Part shown: in pieces, positions 57,417 to 64,000 of the stretch
How positions within the stretch are numbered: position 1 is the first letter of the stretch
Layout: each line of letters begins with the position of its first letter
NCBI GenBank assembly: GCA_945878725.1
Contig: CAMCTY010000007.1
Span: 39,035 to 103,034, forward strand
Length of the DNA: 64,000 nt
Direction of reading: 5' to 3'
Origin: Bifidobacterium breve
Lineage (GTDB): Bacteria; Actinomycetota; Acidimicrobiia; Acidimicrobiales; Acidimicrobilacustridaceae
Notes under the pieces: model-generated
What the model saw: the letters and a program-made list of their open reading frames with translations, nothing else
Databases searched by the model: none
Told to the model about the DNA's origin: nothing
Made by a program: the position numbers and the translations under genes

Positions 57417-57459
57417 CGCTAGTACCGCTCCCGGTGGCGCCCCGGCGGAGGCACTAGCG
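57417..57459. promoter_or_regulatory. Inverted repeat between acyltransferase and SRPBCC genes
   Basis: CGCTAGT (57417-57423) and ACTAGCG (57453-57459), perfect 7-bp arms 29 bp apart; the inner part is GC-rich and partly self-complementary. One arm overlaps the acyltransferase -10 element TAGCGT, so it could be an operator in this 138-bp divergent region. Confidence 0.4.
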
Positions 57460-57501
57460 TCGCCGTGCCAGTACAGGTGTCATTTGAATTCGACATGTAC
57501 G

Positions 57502-57530
57502 TTCAGTTTTGATTGGATTAGATCTATTAT
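57502..57530 (+). promoter_or_regulatory. Promoter of the SRPBCC-sulfatase operon
   Basis: TTCAGT (57502-57507), 17-nt spacer, TATTAT (57525-57530), in the most AT-rich stretch of the window. GGTGGGG 5 nt before the ATG at 57546 is the RBS. Confidence 0.55.
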
Positions 57531-57545
57531 TATGGTGGGGGCCGC

Positions 57546-57953
57546 ATGGCGACATTACGAACATTTGCACGCATTCAACGTTCTGCCGACGACGTCTGGA
57601 AAGTCGTGGGCGATCCCTCGCGGATCATCGAATGGTTTCCTGGACTGGTATCCGTGGCCGTCGAGGACGGCGTACGCACGCTCACGACCAAGTCCGGGCT
57701 TCCGATCGTCGAGAACATCGTGACCCTCGATCACGACATGCGTCGATTCCAGTACTCAATCACCGGGCCCATTCCCGTCAACTATCACCTCGGCACGATG
57801 GACGTCATCGACGACGGCCAACCGGGGTGTCTACTCATGTACTCCACGGAAATAACCCCCGAGCCAATGGCATTTGTGCTCGACGGCGTCATTTCTGAGG
57901 GCATCGCAAACCTCGCTCACATGCTTAACGAACACAACGAGGAGCAACGCTGA
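57546..57953 (+). CDS. SRPBCC/START-like ligand-binding protein
   Basis: 135 residues. The helix-grip pattern is visible: ATLRTFARIQRSADDVWKVVGDPSRIIEWFPGL at the N-terminus, VEDGVRTLTTKSGLPIVENIVTLD, RRFQYSITGPIPVNYHLGTMDV, and a long C-terminal helix (VISEGIANLAHMLNEHN). Family members bind hydrophobic ligands such as lipids, sterols or polyketides. Stop overlaps the sulfatase start (TGATG), so the two are coupled and the ligand may be the sulfatase substrate or product. Confidence 0.88.
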   Translation: MATLRTFARIQRSADDVWKVVGDPSRIIEWFPGLVSVAVEDGVRTLTTKSGLPIVENIVTLDHDMRRFQYSITGPIPVNYHLGTMDVIDDGQPGCLLMYSTEITPEPMAFVLDGVISEGIANLAHMLNEHNEEQR

Positions 57954-59497
57954 TGGGCCGCAAGATCCTCTTCATCACCACCGACCAGATGCGTTACGAC
58001 GCGATCGGCGCCAACGGCGGCCGGGTTGCTCGTACACCTGTGATCGATTCACTTGCGGCCGAGGGCATCAATTACGACCGTGCCCAGCCCCAGAACGTTG
58101 TGTGCATGCCATCGCGCGCCACGATGGTCACCGGCCAAAACATCGGCACGCATGGCGTATGGATGAACGGCGTGCCGCTTCCTATTGATGCTCCGAGTGT
58201 TGCCGCCGTCCTCGGCGATTCGGGCTACAAGACGGCACTCATCGGCAAAAGTCATTTCGAGCCTCTCCTCGATCCGTTTCTCCGCTTCGAGGAGAACCGA
58301 CAAGGATTCGCAGGTCAGACCGAAGGCCACCGAGGTTTCGACCACATGGAACTGGCGACGCACGGTGCTGTCGGTTTCACCCACTATTCAAAGTGGATCC
58401 GCGACAACCATCCGGAAACAATCGGCGGGTTTTTCCAGGTTCTCAATGGAAATCTTGAAGTGAGCGACGTCGCCGGTGGTGACACTGGTGCACCGCAAGT
58501 CAAGGTCAACCCAATCGAGCGGGATTGGTATCACACCGACTGGGTCGCCAATCGGACAATCGCATGGCTCGACGCGCTTGATGCCAGTGACGATTGGTTC
58601 TGCTGGATGAGTTTCCCCGATCCTCACCATCCCTGGGATCCACCCGAGTCCGAGAAACATCGTGTGAACTGGCGAGATCTCGACCTGCCCGAGGGTTACC
58701 CGCAGGATGCGGCCACCCGGGAGGCGATCATCGATTCCAAGCCGCGTCATTGGCGCCTCTGGTATGACGGTGAACTCGTCGGCAATTACGAAGCACCCGC
58801 AAAGTGGGTACCAGCCACGCTCACCCCAGAACAGATTCTTGAAGTGAACGCGCTTGTACACGTCGAAAACGAACTCATCGATGAAGCCATCGGACGCGTG
58901 CTCCAAGCCATCGCTGCCCGCGGTTGGTCCGATGATCTCGACGTCGTATTCACGACCGATCATGGCGAATTCCAGGGTGATTTCGGATTTCTCTTTAAAG
59001 GTCCGTATCACGTTGATTCGCTTATGCGTCTGCCGCTCATCTGGCGACCAGCGCCCAGCGCCGGCGGGGGTGTCGATGCCGTGACCCGCGTGTCACAACC
59101 GGTCGGCCTCATCAATCTTGCTCCCACATTCTGCGCAATCGCCGGAGTTGATGTTCCTGAATGGATGGAGGGAACACCTCTTCCCATCGACGACGCCGAT
59201 GCGCACGCCCGGGGCTTCGAACGAGTTTTGACCGAATGGGACAGCCGTCAACCCGACGGGACTGCGATGCACCTACGGTCAATCACGCGCGACGGAATGG
59301 TGTGCACGATGTATCGGCCCGGAACCGTGCACGACGGAACCGAGGGTGAGCTCTACGACCTCGCCAACGATCCGCTGATGCATGTGAACCTTTGGGAAGA
59401 TCCCGCCCGCCGCTCGCTACGCGATGAACTTCTTCTCGATCTCGCCGACAACTTTGTCGAGCCCATCGAGATGCGTCACGCACAGGCCCCGGTCTGA
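57953..59497 (+). CDS. Type I sulfatase (formylglycine-dependent)
   Basis: 514 residues. Metal-binding TTDQMRYDAIG (Asp11-Gln12) at the N-terminus, formylglycine motif Cys51-M-P-Ser54-Arg55 (CMPSRATMVTGQ), GYKTALIGKSHFEP (Lys-x-His), SFPDPHHPWDPP, TDHGEFQGDFGFLFKGPYH with the second metal His and Lys. No signal peptide is seen, so it is probably cytoplasmic. It needs a formylglycine-generating enzyme, which is not in the window. Some phosphonate monoester hydrolases share this architecture, so sulfate versus phosphonate ester is open. Confidence 0.92.
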   Translation: MGRKILFITTDQMRYDAIGANGGRVARTPVIDSLAAEGINYDRAQPQNVVCMPSRATMVTGQNIGTHGVWMNGVPLPIDAPSVAAVLGDSGYKTALIGKSHFEPLLDPFLRFEENRQGFAGQTEGHRGFDHMELATHGAVGFTHYSKWIRDNHPETIGGFFQVLNGNLEVSDVAGGDTGAPQVKVNPIERDWYHTDWVANRTIAWLDALDASDDWFCWMSFPDPHHPWDPPESEKHRVNWRDLDLPEGYPQDAATREAIIDSKPRHWRLWYDGELVGNYEAPAKWVPATLTPEQILEVNALVHVENELIDEAIGRVLQAIAARGWSDDLDVVFTTDHGEFQGDFGFLFKGPYHVDSLMRLPLIWRPAPSAGGGVDAVTRVSQPVGLINLAPTFCAIAGVDVPEWMEGTPLPIDDADAHARGFERVLTEWDSRQPDGTAMHLRSITRDGMVCTMYRPGTVHDGTEGELYDLANDPLMHVNLWEDPARRSLRDELLLDLADNFVEPIEMRHAQAPV

Positions 59498-59510
59498 AGC
59501 GAGCACTAGC

Positions 59511-60395
59511 TCAGAGCAGCCCTTGCAAAACTTCGATCGTTGCGTCGCGGTTCGAATAGGGAATGGCTACGAATTCCGTAGCGCCCTGCTCGAAGATGTT
59601 CTCCACTGCCGCCCTCACTGTGGCGGCAGTGCCCACGATCGCCACGTCGGCCGGACCGGCGACACCTTCGCGATCGAGCATGGCTCGATACGAAGGAAGG
59701 AACCCATAGATCTGAAACTGCTCGCCGGCTTTGGCGCGAGCAGTCGCCTCGTCGTCGGTGACGCAGACAGGCAGTGGACAAACGACGCGCGGTTCCGGTC
59801 GACCCGCTTCGGCTGCCGCTGCGCGGATCGTGGGAACGATGTGGTTTCCGATTGTGCCGGGCCCCGTCATCCAGGTGACGGTTCCTTCGGCGAGTCGACC
59901 GGTCACATTCAGCATCTGCGTGCCGAGTGCGGCGACAAGCGTCGGCACCGGCGTCGAATCCGGAATCTCAAGCGCAAGATGACCCGAGAGAGTTTCACCT
60001 GTGAAATCGGCCGCCTCGCCGCGCAGTAGTGGTTGGAGGATTTCGAGGTACTCGCGCAAGTGACGCACTGGCTTGTCCCATTCCATGCCGAGCATGCCTT
60101 CGATGACCATCTGGTGAGAGAGTCCGATGCCAAGGGTGAGCCGCCCACCCGAAACCTGCTGAACGGTGCGGGCCTGAGCGGCCAGCATCATCGGATGGCG
60201 AGGAAAAGTCGGGACGACAGCAGTGCCTAGTTCGATGCCCGGCACCTCGCGCGACGCGATGGCAAGAGCGGTGAGCGTGTCGAGACCGAAAATCTGCGGC
60301 ATCCACGCTGAGGCGAAGCCAGCATCGGCGATCGCTTTCACGTCTCCGATCGCCGCATCGACGGTTGCGGGCTGGGCGAACATTCCGAGTTTCAT
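59511..60395 (-). CDS. LLM-class F420-dependent oxidoreductase (TIGR03564-like)
   Basis: 294 residues, bacterial-luciferase-like TIM barrel. MKLGMFAQPATVDAAIGDVK, GLDTLTALAIASREVPGIELGTAVVPTFPRHPMMLAAQARTVQQVSGGRLTLGIGLSHQ, then PTLVAALGTQMLNVTGRLAEGTVTWM. The RHPMMLAAQA and GGRLTLGIG elements are characteristic of F420-binding members. ATG at 60395, 1 bp after the stop of the second LLM gene, so the two form an operon. Substrate unknown. Confidence 0.9.
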   Translation of the reverse strand: MKLGMFAQPATVDAAIGDVKAIADAGFASAWMPQIFGLDTLTALAIASREVPGIELGTAVVPTFPRHPMMLAAQARTVQQVSGGRLTLGIGLSHQMVIEGMLGMEWDKPVRHLREYLEILQPLLRGEAADFTGETLSGHLALEIPDSTPVPTLVAALGTQMLNVTGRLAEGTVTWMTGPGTIGNHIVPTIRAAAAEAGRPEPRVVCPLPVCVTDDEATARAKAGEQFQIYGFLPSYRAMLDREGVAGPADVAIVGTAATVRAAVENIFEQGATEFVAIPYSNRDATIEVLQGLL

Positions 60396-60396
60396 G

Positions 60397-61242
60397 TCAT
60401 GACTCCGTTAGTGATTCGAGAGCAGCCGCCATCACTTCGAGGGCTGCCGGGGTGTGGGGTGGTGCGATGTAAACGATTCCGAGGTCCAGACCAGCCTCGG
60501 CGAACGCTGCCGCCTGTTCCGCAGTCCGGTTGGGATTTTCGACATCGGCCATCAGGTGGATCGAAGTCGTGATCTCGGCCGGATCGCGGCCGATGAGTTC
60601 GCATTCCGACCACAGATGGTCGCGTGATGCTTTCCAGTCATCCACGCTGCCACCGGGGTGGTTCCAGTGCTGCGCGTATCGCGCTGCGGTCGGAATCGTC
60701 CGGCGTTTGCCCGTACCGCCGATGCAGATTGGTGGATGGGGACGCTGAATCGGCTTCGGCTCACATCGGGCCCCGGCCAGCGAGAAGTGCTTGCCGGAAA
60801 AATCGGTGGTCTCGTTGGTCAGCAGCGAGATAATCACCTCAATCCCCTCGTCGAATCGATCGAACCGCTCGGTCAACGTCGCGCCGAGGCTGATCCCATA
60901 GGCATCGGCCTCTTCCTGATTCCATCCCGCACCGAGTCCAAGCTCAAGGCGTCCGTTGGAAATGATGTCGACAGTCGCCGCCATATTCGCAAGAAGGGCA
61001 GGATGGCGATATGGCATTCCGGTGACAAGCACTCCGATACGGATGCGCTTCGTCGCCTGCGCCAACGCACTCAATGTCGACCAACCCTCGAGGCACGGGC
61101 CGGTGGAATCGGAGAAGATCGGATAGAAGTGATCGAAGTTCCATCCCGACTCATAGAGGTCGATATCGTCAGCCGCATGCCAGACGTCGAGCATCGATTG
61201 CCAAGTTGTGTGTTGTGGTGAGGTCTTGAATCCGAAGCGCAC
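60397..61242 (-). CDS. LLM-class F420-dependent oxidoreductase (TIGR03560-like)
   Basis: 281 residues, luciferase-like fold. MRFGFKTSPQHTTWQSMLDVWHAADDIDLYESGWNFDHFYPI, RIRIGVLVTGMPYRHPALLANMAATVDIISNGRLELGLGAGWNQEE, PHPPICIGGTGKRRTIPTAARYAQHWN. The YRHPALLANMAATVD and GAGWNQEE motifs are those of actinobacterial F420 enzymes. GTG start at 61242 with TAGCCT ending 6 nt upstream on the minus strand. First gene of a two-gene LLM operon, downstream of the giant repeat-protein gene but separated from it by a hairpin. Confidence 0.9.
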   Translation of the reverse strand: MRFGFKTSPQHTTWQSMLDVWHAADDIDLYESGWNFDHFYPIFSDSTGPCLEGWSTLSALAQATKRIRIGVLVTGMPYRHPALLANMAATVDIISNGRLELGLGAGWNQEEADAYGISLGATLTERFDRFDEGIEVIISLLTNETTDFSGKHFSLAGARCEPKPIQRPHPPICIGGTGKRRTIPTAARYAQHWNHPGGSVDDWKASRDHLWSECELIGRDPAEITTSIHLMADVENPNRTAEQAAAFAEAGLDLGIVYIAPPHTPAALEVMAAALESLTES

Positions 61243-61248
61243 GAGGCA

Positions 61249-61254
61249 AGGCTA
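61249..61254 (-). promoter_or_regulatory. -10 element of a leaderless promoter for the LLM pair
   Basis: TAGCCT on the minus strand ends 6 nt before the GTG at 61242. Confidence 0.5.
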
Positions 61255-61256
61255 AC

Positions 61257-61279
61257 GAACCCAAGGGATCCGTGGGTTC
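61257..61279 (-). terminator. Terminator hairpin after the repeat-protein gene
   Basis: GAACCCA (61257-61263) / TGGGTTC (61273-61279), 7-bp stem, 9-nt loop, 10 bp after the stop codon at 61290 on the minus strand, and just before the LLM promoter. Confidence 0.6.
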
Positions 61280-61289
61280 CTAACCCGAT

Positions 61290-64000
61290 CTATCGCCACT
61301 TCGCGTAGAGAGTCACATTGCCGATCGTGTTGTACGTCGCCGAATTCGCAAATACCACCGCACCGGTTGCGGATGTCGCCCAACCTGCAAACGTGAAACC
61401 TGCCCGAGTGAACGTATTTGCCGTCAACGCCCGGCCCGCGGCCGTGAACGTCATGGCCGCCATCGAACCCGTACCACCATTGGCATTGAACGTCACGGTG
61501 TACGTGATCGGCGTCCACACCGCGAACAATGTCACGTTGCCGATCGTGTTGTAGGTGGCTGAATTCGCAACCGCCACAGCACCGGTCGCGGACCTAGCCC
61601 AGCCCGCAAACGTGTAACCAGCCCGAGTGAACGTATTCGCAGTCAGTGCTTTGCCCGTAACCGTGAATGTCATCGGGGCCATCGAACCCGTTCCGCCGTT
61701 CGCATTGAATGTCACGGTGTACGTGATCGGCGTCCACACCGCGAACAATGTCACGTTGCCGATCGTGTTGTAGGTGGCTGAATTCGCAACCGCCACAGCA
61801 CCGGTCGCGGACCTAGCCCAACCGGCAAACGTGTAACCCGCTCGAGTGAACGTGTTCGCATTCACCGGTTCACCAACAACGGTGAATACCTGGGCCGCCA
61901 TCGTGCCCGTGCCGCCATTGGCATTGAACGTGATCGTGTAATCAATCAGCGTCCACACCGCGAACAACGTCACGTTGCCGGCCGTGTTGTACACAGCCGA
62001 ATTCGCAAAGGCAACTGTGCCCGTCGCTGTCCTCGCCCAACCCGCAAACGCGTAGCCAGCGCGGGTGAACGTATTCGCGGTCAACGCCCGGCCCGTAGTC
62101 GTGAACGTCATAGCTGCCATCGTGCCCGTTCCACCATTGGCGTTAAACGTCACGGTGTACGTGATTGGAGTCCACACTGCGAACAAGGTCACGTTGCCGG
62201 CCGTGTTGTACGTGGCTGAATTCGCCACCGCCACAGCACCAGTCGCGGACCTAGCCCAACCCGCAAACGTGTAACCCGCTCGAGTGAACGTATTCGCATT
62301 GACGGGTTCACCAAGAACCGTGAACACCTGGGCTGGCATCGTGCCCGTGCCACCGTTCGCGTTGAAGGTGATCGTGTAATCAACCGGCGTCCACACCGCG
62401 AACAGGGCCACGTTGCCGGCGGTGTTGTACGTGGCCGAATTCGCAACTGCTACAGCACCGGTGGCGGTCTTCGACCAGCCCGCAAACGTGTAACCCGCTC
62501 GGGTGAACGTATTGGCATTGACGGGTTCACCCACAACAGTGAACACCTGGGCTGGCATCGTGCCCGTACCACCGTTCGCGTTGAAGGTGATCGTGTACTC
62601 GATCGGCGTCCACACCGCATACAGGATCACGTTGCCGGCCGTGTTGTACGTGGCCGAATTCGCCACCGCCACTGCGCCGGTGGCTGATCTCGCCCAACCG
62701 GCAAACGTGTAACCCTCTCGGGTGAAGGCGTTCGCATTGACGGGTTCACCGACAACCGTGAACACCTGGGCCGCCATCGTGCCCGTTCCGCCATTGGCAT
62801 TGAACGTGATCGTGTAATCAACCGGCGTCCACACCGCGAACAACGTCACGTTGCCGGCCGTGTTGTACGTTGCTGAATTCGCCACCGCCACTGCGCCGGT
62901 CGCGGACCTAGCCCAACCCGCAAACGTGTAACCCGCTCGAGTGAACGTATTCGCATTGACGGGTTCACCGACAACCGTGAACACCTGGGCCGGCATCGTG
63001 CCCGTTCCGCCATTGGCATTGAACGTGATCGTGTAATCAATCAGCGTCCACACCGCAAACAAGGTCACGTTGCCGGCCGTGTTGTACGTGGCTGAATTCG
63101 CCACCGCCACAGGACCAGTCGGCGTTGTCGCCCAACCGGCAAACGTGTAACCCGCTCGAGTGAACGTGTTCGCATTGACGGGTTCACCCACAACAGTGAA
63201 CACCTGGGCTGGCATCGTGCCCGTGCCACCATTGGCACTGAAGAAGATCGTGTACTCGATCGGCGTCCACACCGCGAACAAGACCACGTTGCCGGCCGTG
63301 TTGTACGTGGCCGAATTCGCAACTGCTACCGCACCAGTCGCGGTCTTCGACCAGCCCGCAAACGTGTAACCCGCTCGAGTGAAGGCATTCGCGTCCACTG
63401 ATTCACCCAGAACCGTAAACACCTGGACCGGCATGGAACCGGTACCACCATTGGCGTTGAACGTGATGGTGTACTCAATCGGCGTCCACACCGCATACAG
63501 GATCACGTTGCCAGCTGTGTTGTACGTGGCCGAATTCGCGACCGCCACAGGACCAGTGGCAGTTCTTGCCCAACCCGCAAACCTGTAACCCGCTCGGGTA
63601 AACGTATTCGTGTTGACTGGTTCACCAACAACGGTGAATACCTGGGCCGCCATCGTGCCAGTACCACCATTGGCGTTGAAGTTGATCGTGTACTCGATCG
63701 GCGTCCACACCGCATACAGGTTCACATTGCCGGCGGTGTTGTAGGTGGCCGAATTTGCAACCGCCACAGGACCAGTCGGCGTTGTCGCCCAACCCGCAAA
63801 CGTGTACCCAACCCGTGCAAACGAGTTCGCGTTGACCGGTTCACCAACGACAGTGAACACCTGGGCCGGCATCGTGCCCGTTCCGCCATTGGCATTGAAC
63901 GTGATCGTGTAATCAATCAGCGTCCACACCGCAAACAAGGTCACGTTGCCGGCCGTGTTGTACGTGGCTGAATTCGCCACCGCCACAGGACCAGTCGGCG
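61290..64000 (-). CDS. Giant surface repeat protein (InlB B-repeat / Flg_new type), 5' part outside the window
   Basis: At least 903 residues; the frame is open to the right edge (the GTG at 63986 is inside a repeat and is not the real start). Twelve complete 73-residue repeats plus a part of a thirteenth, each like YTITFNANGGTGTMPAQVFT ... AGYTFAGWA ... SATYNTAGNVTLFAVWT. This is the Listeria-Bacteroides (Flg_new/InlB B-repeat) beta-grasp module found in adhesins and other surface proteins. The C-terminus ends LYAKWR with no sorting signal, TM or other anchor, so attachment must be by the N-terminal part or another protein. Signal peptide is beyond the window. Confidence 0.93.
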   Translation of the reverse strand, partial: PTGPVAVANSATYNTAGNVTLFAVWTLIDYTITFNANGGTGTMPAQVFTVVGEPVNANSFARVGYTFAGWATTPTGPVAVANSATYNTAGNVNLYAVWTPIEYTINFNANGGTGTMAAQVFTVVGEPVNTNTFTRAGYRFAGWARTATGPVAVANSATYNTAGNVILYAVWTPIEYTITFNANGGTGSMPVQVFTVLGESVDANAFTRAGYTFAGWSKTATGAVAVANSATYNTAGNVVLFAVWTPIEYTIFFSANGGTGTMPAQVFTVVGEPVNANTFTRAGYTFAGWATTPTGPVAVANSATYNTAGNVTLFAVWTLIDYTITFNANGGTGTMPAQVFTVVGEPVNANTFTRAGYTFAGWARSATGAVAVANSATYNTAGNVTLFAVWTPVDYTITFNANGGTGTMAAQVFTVVGEPVNANAFTREGYTFAGWARSATGAVAVANSATYNTAGNVILYAVWTPIEYTITFNANGGTGTMPAQVFTVVGEPVNANTFTRAGYTFAGWSKTATGAVAVANSATYNTAGNVALFAVWTPVDYTITFNANGGTGTMPAQVFTVLGEPVNANTFTRAGYTFAGWARSATGAVAVANSATYNTAGNVTLFAVWTPITYTVTFNANGGTGTMAAMTFTTTGRALTANTFTRAGYAFAGWARTATGTVAFANSAVYNTAGNVTLFAVWTLIDYTITFNANGGTGTMAAQVFTVVGEPVNANTFTRAGYTFAGWARSATGAVAVANSATYNTIGNVTLFAVWTPITYTVTFNANGGTGSMAPMTFTVTGKALTANTFTRAGYTFAGWARSATGAVAVANSATYNTIGNVTLFAVWTPITYTVTFNANGGTGSMAAMTFTAAGRALTANTFTRAGFTFAGWATSATGAVVFANSATYNTIGNVTLYAKWR
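61290..64000 (-). repeat. Array of 219-bp coding repeats
   Basis: Period exactly 219 bp, twelve full units in the window and continuing right. Units differ in modules: the three at the gene's 3' end include MAAMTFT/MAPMTFT variants and NTIGNV, others carry MPAQVFTVVGEPVNAN. 62977-63124 is identical to 63853-64000, 876 bp (four units) apart. Confidence 0.95.

Noticed and set aside
61290..64000. CRISPR or satellite array
   Set aside because: The 219-bp units are fully coding in one frame and give a known protein repeat; no short direct repeats with unique spacers.
1..64000. tRNA, rRNA, insertion sequences, phage or attachment sites
   Set aside because: All intergenic gaps are under about 150 bp and none shows a cloverleaf, rRNA segment, transposase or integrase.

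Overview
This is a GC-rich actinobacterial chromosome window, most likely from the class Acidimicrobiia (the Ilumatobacter/Microthrix side of the phylum). The evidence is a WhiB regulator, F420-type oxidoreductases (one PPOX-fold, two luciferase-like), a coproporphyrin-type ferrochelatase next to a HemY-type oxidase, many GTG starts, ATGA-type gene overlaps and abundant short-chain dehydrogenases. I found no rRNA, tRNA, CRISPR array, transposase or phage gene. Gene density is very high: no gene-free stretch exceeds about 150 bp. The class-level assignment is an inference.

Layout. 1-5 kb: end of a haem/sirohaem operon (cobA-hemD fusion, then hemB running off the left edge), a WhiB gene, photolyase and a degenerate glutamate-dehydrogenase-like gene. 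5-11 kb: pyrophosphatase, 1-Cys peroxiredoxin, a MacB/FtsX-type ABC exporter, an F420/FMN PPOX protein, a DtxR-type regulator and HelD. 13-16.6 kb: hemE-hemH-cgoX, the later haem steps. 16.7-22 kb: NlpC/P60 hydrolase, esterase, PCuAC-like protein, a Zur-box-controlled zinc-type SBP/permease pair without an ATPase, and an Lnt homologue whose catalytic Cys is Ser. 22-28.8 kb: glycosyltransferase, methyltransferase and alpha/alpha-toroid genes, methyltransferase, GtrA, GH1 glucosidase and TesB.

28.8-44.2 kb is the most unusual part: a co-oriented run on the minus strand reading pstC-pstA-pstB-pstS, a second PstS-like protein, a WxL-domain protein, a DUF916 (WxL-interacting) protein, a small membrane-anchored protein, an FN3/beta-repeat protein, a PstS-like fusion and a sortase-fold protein lacking all three catalytic residues. 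Four of these secreted proteins share one roughly 130-residue four-cysteine domain that looks neocarzinostatin-like. I read it as a phosphate-linked cell-surface assembly that may be undescribed.

44-50 kb: sugar-dehydrogenase lipoprotein, PAP2 enzyme, GT4 glycosyltransferase, PIG-L deacetylase and a UPF0104 flippase-like protein. 50-61 kb: four SDRs (one without catalytic residues), an MFS exporter, a low-molecular-weight phosphatase with no canonical start codon, a DUF6159-type protein, hexapeptide acyltransferase, SRPBCC, sulfatase and two F420-type LLM oxidoreductases. 61.3-64 kb: the C-terminal part of a giant surface protein made of 219-bp (73-residue) InlB-type repeats, continuing past the right edge.

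A window-wide signal: at least eleven operon-leading genes carry a TAnnnT-like -10 hexamer ending exactly 6-7 nt before the start codon, with no Shine-Dalgarno sequence. This is the signature of leaderless transcripts, and I used it to choose several starts.
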